Source: SXOA01 sp046153945 (GTDB lineage: Bacteria > Planctomycetota > Planctomycetia > Pirellulales > Pirellulaceae). From it: 64,000 nt of DNA. Positions 25,198 through 34,457 of this stretch are shown in pieces (position 1 is the first letter of the stretch; each line of letters begins with the position of its first letter). Both the position numbers and the translations under genes were made by a program. The stretch is from positions 1 through 64,000 of the forward strand of contig JBJXFF010000024.1 of assembly GCA_046153945.1 (NCBI GenBank). Reading direction: 5' to 3'. The notes under the pieces are model-generated. The model was not told the DNA's origin. It made no database searches and saw nothing but the letters and a program-made list of their open reading frames with translations.

Positions 25198-26334
25198 ATG
25201 CTCAGCCTCAAGCCCCCCCCTGCCCTGGAACTTAAGCCATACAAATCGCTCTCCAACGAGGAGTTAGCCGAGCGGATTGAGGCGGTTCGCCGCAACATGG
25301 GGAGCCGGCTGATGATCCTGGGGCACCATTATCAACAAGATGAGGTAATCGCCCATAGCGATTTGCGGGGGGACAGCTATCAGCTCAGCCAGATGGCCGC
25401 CGCCAGCCGCGATTGCCGGTTTATTGTGTTTTGCGGCGTCCATTTCATGGCGGAAACCGCGGACATTCTGGCCAATCGGCCCGAGAAGCTGGCGGAGCGG
25501 ACCGGAGAGCGGGTGACTGTCATCCTGCCGGATATGGCGGCCGGTTGCTCGATGGCGGACATGGCCGGCATCGAGCAGGTTGAAGCGGCCTGGGCCGATT
25601 TGGGCGAAGTGATCGACACTAGCGACATCACACCGGTCACCTACATCAATTCCGCGGCCAGCCTCAAGGCCTTCTGCGGCCGGCACGGCGGCATTGTCTG
25701 CACCAGTAGCAATGCCAAGGCCGTCCTCGAGTGGTCCTTCAAGCGGACCAGCCGAGTCTTTTTCTTTCCCGATCAGCACCTGGGGCGGAACACGGCTCTG
25801 AAGATGGGAATCACGAACGAGCAGATGCCGGTGTTCGATCCTTACGAGAGCGAACTCGGCGGCCACACGCCGGAAGCCATCAAGGCCAGCAAGGTTGTCC
25901 TTTGGAGAGGACACTGCAGCGTCCACCAAATGTTCCGCAAGGAACACGTTGAGCAGTTCCGCCAGAGATTCCCCGGCGTCAGGATTCTCGTACACCCTGA
26001 ATGCCCGCAGGAAGTGAACGACCTCGCCGACATCAGCGGCTCGACAAGCAAAATCATCAAGACCGTGGAAGACGCCGCGCCGGGTACAAAATGGGCAATC
26101 GGCACCGAGCTGCATCTTGTGAATCGCCTAAAGAAGGAGCACCCCGAGCAGGAGATTCACTTTCTCTCGCCGGTTGTTTGCATGTGCGCCACGATGTACC
26201 GGATCGATCTCGCGCATCTTTGTTGGAGCCTGGAAAGCCTGGCAGCCGGAGACCCGGTGAACACGATTAAAGTGGATGAAGAAACTGGCCGGCAAAGCCT
26301 GGCGGCGCTGGAGCGGATGCTCGAAGTGAAGTGA
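25198..26334 (+). CDS. nadA: Quinolinate synthase
   Basis: A 378-residue protein matching NadA, which condenses iminoaspartate with dihydroxyacetone phosphate to quinolinate in de novo NAD synthesis. Visible signatures: LGHHYQQDEVIAHSDLRGDSYQLSQ, FCGVHFMAETADIL, and the three [4Fe-4S] cysteines in LPDMAAGCSMADM (about Cys116), ILVHPECPQEV and SPVVCMCATMYR. TSSNAKAVL and FPDQHLGRNTA are further family blocks. The length is typical of the long NadA form. It is cytoplasmic. No other NAD-pathway gene is adjacent; the kinase gene downstream is convergent. Confidence 0.95.
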   Translation: MLSLKPPPALELKPYKSLSNEELAERIEAVRRNMGSRLMILGHHYQQDEVIAHSDLRGDSYQLSQMAAASRDCRFIVFCGVHFMAETADILANRPEKLAERTGERVTVILPDMAAGCSMADMAGIEQVEAAWADLGEVIDTSDITPVTYINSAASLKAFCGRHGGIVCTSSNAKAVLEWSFKRTSRVFFFPDQHLGRNTALKMGITNEQMPVFDPYESELGGHTPEAIKASKVVLWRGHCSVHQMFRKEHVEQFRQRFPGVRILVHPECPQEVNDLADISGSTSKIIKTVEDAAPGTKWAIGTELHLVNRLKKEHPEQEIHFLSPVVCMCATMYRIDLAHLCWSLESLAAGDPVNTIKVDEETGRQSLAALERMLEVK

Positions 26335-26384
26335 AGCGACTCGCTCACTATGTCACCAGATACAATAGCAGGACAAGTTGCCTA

Positions 26385-28148
26385 CTACTTGAAAGTCGCC
26401 GCGAATAGATGGACTGCGGCAGGCCGTTCCAGCATGCTCGTATCGGGATCGTTGCCACCCTTTTTGGGCGTGTTTGGCTTCCCAACATTATTCTGCACGA
26501 CCACAATCGCAATGATTGCCAACACGACCAAGGCAACCACGCCTACGGCAACCCAAATCCAGGGGGGCAAACTCTTTGAACTGGCTTTGCCCGATGATTT
26601 TACCTGTGGTGTCTTGAGGGGTTGGCTGGTGGAAAGCGACGGCTGAACCAGCATCTTGCCGCTGCCGCTGGCAGCCGGGGGAGGCTCAACCTTTTTCATG
26701 CCGCCACTGGGCGTGTTGCCGCTCGTTGCCCCCGTGTTGAGCTTGAAAATCATCGCTTGATCGGAGTTGCCTGATTCCGGCTTGGACGGTGCACCGATGG
26801 ATTTGGCGACCGGGAGTGATTTATCACCCTTGATCGGCACTTTTCCGCGGTTGGAATCCGAACTCCGCTTCTTGGCCTCAATTCCCTTGTGTGTCCCTTC
26901 GCGGCTGGCGTCGGCAGTATCGTCACGCTTGCTGTCGACCAGGCGTTTGCCGCTGCCGCTGGAACCCGACTTGCTGCCGCCGCCCGCACTGCCAATTCCT
27001 CCGGCACCACCGCCGGAGGACCCACCCCCTACTTTCGCCAGCGCTCTCGCCCCAGCGTTCAGCGCAGCCGCCTTCATGGCTGCATCATTGCTCCCAGGTT
27101 CAAATTTATAGCCATGGTTGACCAGCCATGTCTCCAGAGCCTCCGCCACCTGCTTCATATTTTGGTAACGCTTCTCCTGTTTCTTCTGCATCATCTTGAC
27201 GCAGATATCTACCAGGTCGCGCGGGCACTCAGGCCGGTCCTTGCGAACATCCTCGGGCATCGTCGTCTGATGCTTGGCAATCCGCTGGGCCAAAGAACCA
27301 TCGGTAAAGGGCGGATGACCGGTCAGCAGAAAGTAAAGCGTGCAACCGAGGCTGTAAATGTCTGTCCGCAAGTCCACCTTGTGACTGTTAACCGCCTGCT
27401 CGGGAGAGAGATAGTCAGCGGTCCCAAGCACGTTTTCGTTGTGAGCAACTGTGAGCGAAGCTTTGGCACCATCCGAGTAGAGAGCCAGTCCAAGATCCAA
27501 GATGCGAACAATTCCCTTGTCGTCAATCAGCAGATTGGCCGGCTTGATGTCGCGGTGGATGAGGTTGTTCTCATGAGCGTAGGCCAGCCCTTCCGCAGTC
27601 TGGGCGATGTAGTTGCAAGCCAGCTCGAGCGGCAGCGGACCTTCCTGCTTCACGATGTTTTGGAGATCCTTGCCATCGATGTACTCCATCACCAGGAAAT
27701 GCTGCTCGCCGTCGTTATCGACGTCATATGCCCGCACAATGTTAGGGTGGTCGAGCGAAGCTGTGGCCTGAGCCTCTAAATGGAACCTGGCCAGATAAGA
27801 GGAGTCGTTGACCCGCGACTTGGGGAGGACCTTGATCGCCCGCTGCCGCTTCATGAGCACATGCTCTGCCAGATAGACGCTGCTCATCCCCCCGGTACCA
27901 ATGAGCCGCAGCAGTTTGTACTTGCCGAGTCGGAAACCCTTGTACTTGCGGTCCTGGATCTTATCGGCGTGCCACTGGGTAATCAGGTTGGCGTTGATAA
28001 GGTGGTTGGCAACCAGTTCCGAGTCTTCCGGGAGTTTCCCCCCGTGCTTCGCTTTGAGCGCTTCGAGCGACTTCGCCAGCAGGTCCTCTTCGACCAGCCC
28101 GCTCCGCTCGACATAATCGATGAAGTTTTCGGCGCTTAGTTTTGCCAT
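26385..28148 (-). CDS. Membrane-anchored Ser/Thr protein kinase
   Basis: A 587-residue protein. A short N-terminal helical region precedes a Hanks-type kinase domain at about 75-345: glycine loop LIGTGGMSSVYLAEH, Lys in RAIKVLP, catalytic loop LIHRDIKPANLLID (about residue 198), metal-binding region ILDLGLALYSDG (DLG in place of DFG), activation segment GTADYLSPEQ and TDIYSLGCTLYFLLTGHPPF. A low-complexity Gly/Ser/Lys linker follows, then one transmembrane helix (WIWVAVGVVALVVLAIIAIVVV, about residue 539) and a short outer tail. No extracellular sensor domain is present. The ATG at 28148 removes an implausible N-terminal extension. Confidence 0.9.
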   Translation of the reverse strand: MAKLSAENFIDYVERSGLVEEDLLAKSLEALKAKHGGKLPEDSELVANHLINANLITQWHADKIQDRKYKGFRLGKYKLLRLIGTGGMSSVYLAEHVLMKRQRAIKVLPKSRVNDSSYLARFHLEAQATASLDHPNIVRAYDVDNDGEQHFLVMEYIDGKDLQNIVKQEGPLPLELACNYIAQTAEGLAYAHENNLIHRDIKPANLLIDDKGIVRILDLGLALYSDGAKASLTVAHNENVLGTADYLSPEQAVNSHKVDLRTDIYSLGCTLYFLLTGHPPFTDGSLAQRIAKHQTTMPEDVRKDRPECPRDLVDICVKMMQKKQEKRYQNMKQVAEALETWLVNHGYKFEPGSNDAAMKAAALNAGARALAKVGGGSSGGGAGGIGSAGGGSKSGSSGSGKRLVDSKRDDTADASREGTHKGIEAKKRSSDSNRGKVPIKGDKSLPVAKSIGAPSKPESGNSDQAMIFKLNTGATSGNTPSGGMKKVEPPPAASGSGKMLVQPSLSTSQPLKTPQVKSSGKASSKSLPPWIWVAVGVVALVVLAIIAIVVVQNNVGKPNTPKKGGNDPDTSMLERPAAVHLFAATFK

Positions 28149-28567
28149 GTCGCGAGAGTTGGACCCTCCGCAAATTCCGCCGCCACGCAAGGGAGTCCCT
28201 GCGGGTCTGTGAATCGCATCACGGTCAATGTTCTCCCCGGATTTCGGCCGCGCTCCTGCCGGTGAATCATGAGCATCCTCAACCATCGGGCGCTACCCCG
28301 CCTGCAATGCAACCGCAGACGAGCGAGGATGCAGGAACCGAAAAAACAAAATGAAACCAGACGAGAAAAGGTTACACCCCGGTGACGCGGGAGTAAAGCA
28401 TCTATTCACTTATTTTATCAAGGGTTACGGCGATTCAAAGATGCCACCATACGGAATTTCCAAAACACACTCGAAATTGCGACTTCCGAGGGTAGCCTGT
28501 GCGGCCTGGGGCGAGTAACCTCGGATACTCCGTTGGCCATAACCGCAGATTCCGCTTTTGACGTCCA
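28149..28567. other. Intergenic region between divergent kinase and glutaredoxin-like genes
   Basis: 419 bp upstream of both genes. It must hold both promoters, but no motif is convincing. No repeat or RNA gene was recognised. Confidence 0.4.
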
Positions 28568-28840
28568 ATGCCTCGCCAGGTGCTTCTTTTCACTCGCCGC
28601 GGCTGTCACCTTTGCGAGGAGGCGGAGTCGATTCTGATCCAGCACGGACTTTCGCCACAAAAGATCGACGTAGATGCCAATCCGGAGTTGCGGGCCAGGT
28701 ACGATACCTGCGTTCCCGTGGTTGTTATTGACGGTAAAGAGCGGTTCCGTGGGCGGGTAAATGAGGTGTTGCTCAAACGGCTGCTCCGGTCATATCCTGC
28801 CTCCCGGGATGGTACGATGTGGATTGAAACGGCGGATTGA
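28568..28840 (+). CDS. Glutaredoxin-like protein
   Basis: A 90-residue thioredoxin-fold protein with the active site CHLC (residues 13-16) in FTRRGCHLCEEAESIL and a cis-Pro segment CVPVVVIDGKERFRG. This is the small glutaredoxin/DUF836 type, complete at the usual length. It is cytoplasmic, with likely thiol-disulfide exchange in an unknown pathway. It lies 130 bp upstream of thiO, separated by a repeat-containing stretch. Confidence 0.88.
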   Translation: MPRQVLLFTRRGCHLCEEAESILIQHGLSPQKIDVDANPELRARYDTCVPVVVIDGKERFRGRVNEVLLKRLLRSYPASRDGTMWIETAD

Positions 28841-28924
28841 ACACTTTGCTTCTGAAGCTGAACAACGACGGCTCCGCCGACATCCGTCGTAAGGTTGTGC
28901 ACAGCGAAATTCTTTTCGCCTTAT

Positions 28925-28962
28925 CTCAACCTTAAACCTTGAACTAGCAACCTTGAACTCTT
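28925..28962. repeat. CTTGAAC-type short repeat before thiO
   Basis: CTCAACCTTAAACCTTGAAC and the following AACCTTGAACTC repeat a roughly seven-base CTTGAAC/CTTAAAC unit within the 5' region of thiO. It is the same style of short tandem repeat as elsewhere in the window. Confidence 0.45.
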
Positions 28963-28970
28963 CGGCCCCA

Positions 28971-30086
28971 ATGCCCGACATCCTCATCATCGGCGGGGGA
29001 GTCATCGGCTTATCGCTTGCTTGGGATCTGGCAAAGCACGGCCAGAAAGTGAGGGTCATTGACCGAAATGAGCCGGGAAAAGAGGCATCTTGGGCCGGTG
29101 CTGGCATTTTGCCCCCGGCCTCTTGGAAGGGGGCTCTCCATCCCTACGACCAGCTCCGCGCTCTCTCCAGCGAGTTGCATCCGCAATGGGCGGAGATTCT
29201 CTCCCAGCAGAGCGGCATCGACACAGGATATCGGCGCTGCGGCGGCATTTATCTCGCTCGGGCCCCGGGCGAAGCCGCTTCGCTCATTGCCTGGGCCGGA
29301 AGAGCTGCGGAGGAGGGAATCGAGGTTCGACGCCTGGGGGAGCGAGAGTTGGCAGAGGCAGGGATCAAGGGTCAGGAGTCAGGGGTCAAGAATCAGATTC
29401 TCGCTTCCTATCTATTGCCTCAGGAAACTCAACTCCGCAATCCTCGCCACTTGCAGGCTCTTCGCATCGCCTGCGAACGCTCGGGAGTTGAAATCTCTGC
29501 CAGCGAGGAAGCCCTCGACTTTGAAATCCGGCAGGACAGAATCGCCGCTGTCGTCACATCTGCGGGCGCGGTCAACGCGAAGCAATATTGCTTCACGTCG
29601 GGTGCTTGGACCGGGCAACTCGGAGCCACACTTGGCATTTCCCTGGGAATACTTCCCATTCGCGGCCAAATGGTCCTTTTCCAGCCCGAGGGAATTCCTT
29701 TACTAGGACACATTGTGAGTGAAGGCTCCCGCTACCTCGTACCCCGAGACGATGGCCGCGTTTTGGCTGGCTCGACGGAAGAGGAAGTTGGTTTTGACAA
29801 GAGTACGACTTCAAAGGCGATTGACGACCTCGCATCGTTCGCCCGCGGCTTGGTTCCCGCTTTGCAGACCGTCCCCATCGAAAAATCATGGGCTGGTCTT
29901 CGCCCCGCGTCCTTTGATGGCATGCCCTATCTGGGTTTACTCCCTGGACTCAACAACGCGTTCGTTGCTTCCGGACACTTCCGCAGCGGTCTCTTCCTCT
30001 CTCCCGCAACGGCGATCGTCATTAGCCAGATGCTTCGCGGCATTCAACCACAGATTGACCTCTCACCTTTTCGGGTCGCGCGCTAG
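28971..30086 (+). CDS. thiO: Glycine oxidase ThiO-type FAD oxidoreductase
   Basis: A 371-residue D-amino-acid-oxidase superfamily protein. The FAD-binding motif DILIIGGGVIGLSLAWDLA leads into VIDRNEPGKEASWAGAGILPP, the segment typical of ThiO. The substrate-domain and C-terminal FAD contacts RYLVPRDDGRVLAGSTEEEVGF, SWAGLRPASFDGMPYLG and VASGHFRSGLFLSPATA are present. Family role: oxidation of glycine to iminoglycine for thiazole assembly in thiamin synthesis. A heptameric DNA repeat is inserted in frame (KGQESGVKNQI, about residues 132-142) in a surface-type region. The ATG at 28971 is preferred over the TTG at 28953. No other thi gene is adjacent. Confidence 0.85.
   Translation: MPDILIIGGGVIGLSLAWDLAKHGQKVRVIDRNEPGKEASWAGAGILPPASWKGALHPYDQLRALSSELHPQWAEILSQQSGIDTGYRRCGGIYLARAPGEAASLIAWAGRAAEEGIEVRRLGERELAEAGIKGQESGVKNQILASYLLPQETQLRNPRHLQALRIACERSGVEISASEEALDFEIRQDRIAAVVTSAGAVNAKQYCFTSGAWTGQLGATLGISLGILPIRGQMVLFQPEGIPLLGHIVSEGSRYLVPRDDGRVLAGSTEEEVGFDKSTTSKAIDDLASFARGLVPALQTVPIEKSWAGLRPASFDGMPYLGLLPGLNNAFVASGHFRSGLFLSPATAIVISQMLRGIQPQIDLSPFRVAR
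29365..29395. repeat. Heptameric repeat inside thiO
   Basis: GGGTCAGGAGTCAGGGGTCA and the following AGAATCA match the intergenic GTCAGGG family and are read in frame as KGQESGVKNQ. Confidence 0.65.
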
Positions 30087-30206
30087 GCTTCAGCCAGCTC
30101 CAAAATCCCCTTTTTGTCCCAGGTCCAGGAACCAGGCAATCGTCCTCAAGTTCTTTCCAGCATTGGACTTAGAGAATCCGCTTGAACTGGGGTGCCAATG
30201 CTTCGT

Positions 30207-30251
30207 AGGATAAGGGTGTCCCCCCAGAGGCGGTTTCCCTGTCCTACCTAG
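30207..30251. repeat. Imperfect inverted repeat (GTAGGA...TCCTAC)
   Basis: GTAGGATAAGGG near 30207 pairs imperfectly with CCCTGTCCTAC ending near 30251. It lies between thiO and the zincin-like gene and resembles other GTAGGAT palindromes such as that at 55396. Confidence 0.4.
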
Positions 30252-30275
30252 AACTCGTCACTTCTTCGCTCAACC

Positions 30276-30995
30276 ATGTTCCGTCGCTCCGAACTATCCC
30301 AGAAGCAGCTTGCTCCGGCCAAAGTCCGGGCAGAGGCTCGGGCTACGGCTTCGCGGCGGGTCGTGATGGCGGGTAAGGGGATGCGAATCTCGGGGGGAAC
30401 CCCGCGCGGGCCGTATCTGCCGCCTGAGAATTGGTATGAACCGAGCGATCAGGCACAGGGCCCATTCACTGTCGTACATCAGCCCGCCGGGAAGGGTTTC
30501 CGTCACATTCTGACCGAGGACGACGTCCGAAATCGCCTGTCGGAACTGCCGCGGTGGATGGTGGAACCGCTGGAGGTGGTTCAGTTCAGCCAAATGACCC
30601 GCAAGAAGCGGATGGCTGCTTGTTACGGCATGCAGTGGGGAGCCACAATTTACCTCTATCCCATCGAAGAAAATCTCATCGAAACCTTCCGTCAGCCCCC
30701 CAAGCCGAGCCAGAAGATCGAAGCCAGCATGTTCGGTGCTCGCTGGGAGCCCGCCAGTCGCGGCAATTGGAAGCTCATCTGGTCGCCGGAAGCGATTCGA
30801 GACTTCTTCCTCAACAACGTGCTGATTCACGAGTTGGGACATATTCTGGACACCCGCAACAGCCGAACGGTGGACCGGGAGCGGTTCGCCGAATGGTTCG
30901 CCATTGAGAACGGCTATAAGCGGAGCCAGCGGCAGGATCTGGCCGTTTTGGCGGAGCGGAAGTACGTTCGCAGGCGGCATCACAAGGCGAAGTAG
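30276..30995 (+). CDS. Zincin-like protein with HEXXH motif
   Basis: A 239-residue soluble protein without a signal peptide. NNVLIHELGHILDTRNSRT (about 186-204) contains HELGH, the zinc-binding and catalytic signature of metallopeptidases, followed by RERFAEWFAIENGY, which supplies possible third ligands (Glu). Upstream, MQWGATIYLYPIEENLIE looks like the substrate-edge strand of a minimal zincin. It is very basic at the N-terminus (RAEARATASRRVV) and C-terminus (RKYVRRRHHKAK). The substrate is unknown. It could be a peptidase or an inactive structural zincin. Confidence 0.65.
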   Translation: MFRRSELSQKQLAPAKVRAEARATASRRVVMAGKGMRISGGTPRGPYLPPENWYEPSDQAQGPFTVVHQPAGKGFRHILTEDDVRNRLSELPRWMVEPLEVVQFSQMTRKKRMAACYGMQWGATIYLYPIEENLIETFRQPPKPSQKIEASMFGARWEPASRGNWKLIWSPEAIRDFFLNNVLIHELGHILDTRNSRTVDRERFAEWFAIENGYKRSQRQDLAVLAERKYVRRRHHKAK

Positions 30996-31147
30996 GGCCC
31001 CTCGCGAGTACAACTTCTCTCTGCGTTCGTTTAGACTAGACCAGGCAATGTGGTTGCAGTGCGCGCTTGCGCTATTCCCTTCCGCAGGCTTGGTTTAGAA
31101 TGGTAGCTAAGCTGTCGACACGATTTCGGCTGACAAGGATTTATCTC

Positions 31148-33055
31148 ATGACTTCCCCCCTGCTCCGCTCTGGATTGGCATTGGTTTTTGGCATTTTGAT
31201 TTCGGCCTCGATCTTGGCCGCCCCAACCAAGGAACAGCAAGCGGAAATCAGCACCATCAGTACGCTGCTGACTCGAGCCGGCAACCTTTACAAACAGGGT
31301 AAGAACGCGGAGGCTGGGGAGGCGATTAAGGAGGCCCAGGCCAAAATCGAAAAGCTGGGTGAAGGAGGGGATGCTCAGGTCATCAAAGCTCTGGAAGCCC
31401 CCTACAAGCGGCTGCTCAACGCCCACGCCCTGCTCGAAATTGAAGGTGTCAAGCTCAGCGAAATCAAGCCCCTCGAAGTCAAGAAGCCGATGCCTGGCGG
31501 AGGGGCCGGTGCCGTTCCCGCCGGTGCCGTGAGCTTCACCAAGCAGATTGCTCCGATCATCGTCGCCCGTTGCGGCGGCTGCCACGTCCGCAACAGCCGC
31601 GGCGAGCTTTCGATGGCCTCCTACGAAGCGATGATGGCTGGCAACAAGAACGGCAAGATTGTCATCGTCGGCAAGCCGGAAGGGAGCATCATTATCGACA
31701 AGATTGAGGGGAAAGAGATGCCCCCCAACGGGGCTGGCATTCCGGATGCGGAGTTCGTCACAATCAAAAAGTGGATTTCCGAGGGGGCCAAGTTCGACGG
31801 CACTGACGCTAAGGCCAATCTCAACACGCTCACCGCTGGCAACGCAGCCGCGACTCCGATGGTCGAGATCAAGACAGCGACCGGCAAAGAAACCGTCAGC
31901 TTTGCCAAGGACATCGCTCCGGTCCTGGCGAGCACCTGCGTGAACTGCCACGGCGCGAGGCGGCCCGGAGGTAACTTCAGTCTTGCCACCTTTGAAGGTC
32001 TGCTCAAAGGTGGCGACAGCGGCTCACCAATTCAGTCTGGCAAAGGTGCCGACTCATTCCTGATTAAGAAACTTCGTGGCATGGCCTCACAGGGGCAACG
32101 CATGCCGCTGAATCTCGACCCTCTCAAAGATGATGTCATTGCCAAGATCGAAAAGTGGATCGATGAAGGAGCGACGTTTGACGGTGGTGATCCTAAGCAG
32201 CCCGTCGTCGAAGTCGCCGCGCTGGCCAAAGCCCGCAGCAGCACGCACGAGCAGCTTAGTGCTGATCGCGCTGTCTTGGCCGGCAGCAACTGGCGGCTGG
32301 GAATGTCGGACATTGGCGCAGACAAGTTGGAGACCGAGAATTTTCTGGTGCTGGGAAATGTTGGCCCCAACACCGTGAAACAAATCGGTGAAAGTGCCGA
32401 GGCCATTGCCCCCAAAGTCGGCGAGATGCTCAAAGCCGTTTCCGGCCAGCCGCTTATCAAAGGAAAAATGACGCTGTTCGTCTTCCGCGAACGGTACGAC
32501 TACAGCGAGTTCGGAAAGATGGTCGAGCAGCGAGAGATTCCCGGCATGTGGCGGGGACATTTCAAATTCAGCATCGTGGACGCCTATGCTGCCGTGATTC
32601 CTCCGAAAGCGGACGACTATCACCTGCAAACTCTCATCGCCCAGCAACTGGCGGGCTGTTACGTGGCCTCGCTTGGCAAGGGTGGTACTCCGGTATGGTT
32701 CTCGCAGGGAGCCGGCCGAGTCATCGCTTCTCGGCTGGATGGCGGTGATCCGCGCGTGGTCGCTTGGGATGATGCGATACCCGAGATCGTCTCTGGTCTG
32801 CCGAGTCCTGATGCATTTCTCACGGGCAAGCTGGATCCGGAATCCGCCGATATTGCCTCCTACAGCTTCGTCAAGTTCCTGATGACCGACGGCAAACGGT
32901 TCCAGGCCGTGCTCGACAAGTTACGCGGCGGCGGCGACTTTGCCAAGTCTTTTCAAGAGGTTTACGGAAAGACCCCCAATGCACTTTGCGAGATGTGGGT
33001 TCTCAAGCCCCCGTCACGGAGTGTGCCGGCGAAAAAGACGGCGGGAAAGAAGTAG
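31148..33055 (+). CDS. Secreted di-heme-motif protein with gluzincin-like C-terminal domain
   Basis: A 635-residue protein with a signal peptide (LRSGLALVFGILISASILA) and an N-terminal helical segment. Two c-type heme motifs follow: CGGCH (in IIVARCGGCHVRNSRGEL, about residue 142) and CVNCH (in LASTCVNCHGARRPGGNF, about 265). Each is followed by a cytochrome-like block (SMASYEAMMAGNKNG and SLATFEGLLKGGDSG), the planctomycete PSCyt pattern. Residues about 395-625 resemble the peptidase-MA (gluzincin) fold of DUF1570-type proteins, but the expected HExxH site reads HLQTLIAQQLAG, so it is probably not a protease. AAGGA lies 9 nt before the ATG at 31148. It is probably periplasmic; its electron-transfer role is inferred. 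Confidence 0.8.
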   Translation: MTSPLLRSGLALVFGILISASILAAPTKEQQAEISTISTLLTRAGNLYKQGKNAEAGEAIKEAQAKIEKLGEGGDAQVIKALEAPYKRLLNAHALLEIEGVKLSEIKPLEVKKPMPGGGAGAVPAGAVSFTKQIAPIIVARCGGCHVRNSRGELSMASYEAMMAGNKNGKIVIVGKPEGSIIIDKIEGKEMPPNGAGIPDAEFVTIKKWISEGAKFDGTDAKANLNTLTAGNAAATPMVEIKTATGKETVSFAKDIAPVLASTCVNCHGARRPGGNFSLATFEGLLKGGDSGSPIQSGKGADSFLIKKLRGMASQGQRMPLNLDPLKDDVIAKIEKWIDEGATFDGGDPKQPVVEVAALAKARSSTHEQLSADRAVLAGSNWRLGMSDIGADKLETENFLVLGNVGPNTVKQIGESAEAIAPKVGEMLKAVSGQPLIKGKMTLFVFRERYDYSEFGKMVEQREIPGMWRGHFKFSIVDAYAAVIPPKADDYHLQTLIAQQLAGCYVASLGKGGTPVWFSQGAGRVIASRLDGGDPRVVAWDDAIPEIVSGLPSPDAFLTGKLDPESADIASYSFVKFLMTDGKRFQAVLDKLRGGGDFAKSFQEVYGKTPNALCEMWVLKPPSRSVPAKKTAGKK

Positions 33056-33063
33056 CGCTGCCG

Positions 33064-34449
33064 CTACTTCGCCAGCATACCCCGCGGCTCTTCCAGGCCG
33101 AGGCGTTTCATTTTCTTATAGAGCGTGGTCCGGTTGATGCCGAGAGCATCAGCCGACTGGCTGCGATTCCAGTTGTTGAGCCGCAGGACTTCCAGGATGA
33201 TAGCCCGCTCGGGAGCTTCCATGGCGTCCTTAAGCGCCTTGCCGGTGAGCGGCTCCAGGTTCATCGCCGATGAGCCGGCGCACATTTGCGGGGGAAAATC
33301 TTCAGGCGTGACAATGTTGGTGCGGCCGAGCAGCACTGCCCGTTCGACCACATTTTGCAACTCGCGAACATTCCCCGGCCAGCGATAACGTTGCATCGCT
33401 GCCATCGCGTCCTCGCTGAAGCCCTCGCACTTCTTGCCGGTTTCCTCGCGGGTCCGGGCCAGGAAGTGCTCCGCCAAAAGCGGAATGTCAGAAATGCGAT
33501 CCCGCAGCGGCGGAAGTTCAATGCTGATGACGTTTACACGGTAGTACAGGTCTTGCCGGAATCGGCCTTCCGCCACGGCTCGCGTCAAGTCTTCGTTCGT
33601 CGCCAGAATCACTCGGCTGTCGACGTGAATCGTCGTCGTGCTGCCGACCGGTTCGAACTCGAACTCTTGCAGAACCCGCAGCAGCTTTACTTGCAAGCTC
33701 GGAGAGGCGGTCCCAATTTCGTCGAGGAAAATGGTCCCCTTATCCGCCTTGGTGAATTTGCCAATCTTTTCCCCAACCGCACCGGTGAACGAGCCAGCCG
33801 CATGTCCAAACAGTTCGCTCTCCAGCAGCGTCTCGGGCATGGCTCCGCAGGCAACTTCCACGAACGACTGGTCCCGCCGGCTGCTGCGGCGATGAATCGC
33901 GCGGGCCAGGAGTGACTTTCCTGTACCGCTTTCGCCCGTAATGAGTACCGTCGCGCGGGTGTCCGCAATGCGATCAATGGTGTCGAACACCCGCTGCATC
34001 CGGTGGTCATGCCCCACGATATTTTCGAGTCCAAAGCGGAGGTCGAGTTGCGCCTTGAGTTTCTGGTTTTCTTCAATCACCTTCTTTTGCGAGAGGGCCC
34101 GCTCAATCGCCATCGCCAACTCTTCGTCAATCAGTGGCTTGGTCAGCAAGTCAAAAGCACCCGCCCGGAGGGCTTCAATTCCCGTCTCCACGGTCCCGTA
34201 GCCCGTAATCAGCACCACGGTCAACTGTGGATGATGCTTTCGGCACCAGGCCAGAATTTCAAATCCGTCCCCATCGTTCAGGCGAACATCCGCCAGCACC
34301 AGATCCAGAGCCTGGGCTTCAATCCGTTCCCTGGCCTGCGCACAACTGTCGGCGGTAAAGACGGAATGACCCTGCTCCCGCAACCAGGAGGCCATCGACT
34401 CCAGCAAATGGCGATCATCGTCGACCAGGAGCAAGTTGTGGTTCTTCAT
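33064..34449 (-). CDS. NtrC-type sigma-54 response regulator
   Basis: A 461-residue protein with three domains. The receiver (1-120) has LLLVDDDRHLLE, the phospho-acceptor Asp in LVLADVRLNDGDG and Lys in LLTKPL. The AAA+ sigma-54 interaction domain (about 140-375) has Walker A ITGESGTGKSLLARA, the loop GSFTGA in place of the usual GAFTGA, Walker B GTIFLDEIG, and the arginine finger region RFRQDLYYRVNVISIELPPLRDR. A C-terminal Fis-type HTH (about 420-461) has LEVLRLNNWNRSQSADALGINRTTLYKKMKRLG. It activates sigma-54 promoters on phosphorylation. No cognate histidine kinase is adjacent. A perfect palindrome lies 9 bp upstream of the ATG. Confidence 0.93.
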   Translation of the reverse strand: MKNHNLLLVDDDRHLLESMASWLREQGHSVFTADSCAQARERIEAQALDLVLADVRLNDGDGFEILAWCRKHHPQLTVVLITGYGTVETGIEALRAGAFDLLTKPLIDEELAMAIERALSQKKVIEENQKLKAQLDLRFGLENIVGHDHRMQRVFDTIDRIADTRATVLITGESGTGKSLLARAIHRRSSRRDQSFVEVACGAMPETLLESELFGHAAGSFTGAVGEKIGKFTKADKGTIFLDEIGTASPSLQVKLLRVLQEFEFEPVGSTTTIHVDSRVILATNEDLTRAVAEGRFRQDLYYRVNVISIELPPLRDRISDIPLLAEHFLARTREETGKKCEGFSEDAMAAMQRYRWPGNVRELQNVVERAVLLGRTNIVTPEDFPPQMCAGSSAMNLEPLTGKALKDAMEAPERAIILEVLRLNNWNRSQSADALGINRTTLYKKMKRLGLEEPRGMLAK

Positions 34450-34457
34450 AGGGGTGC

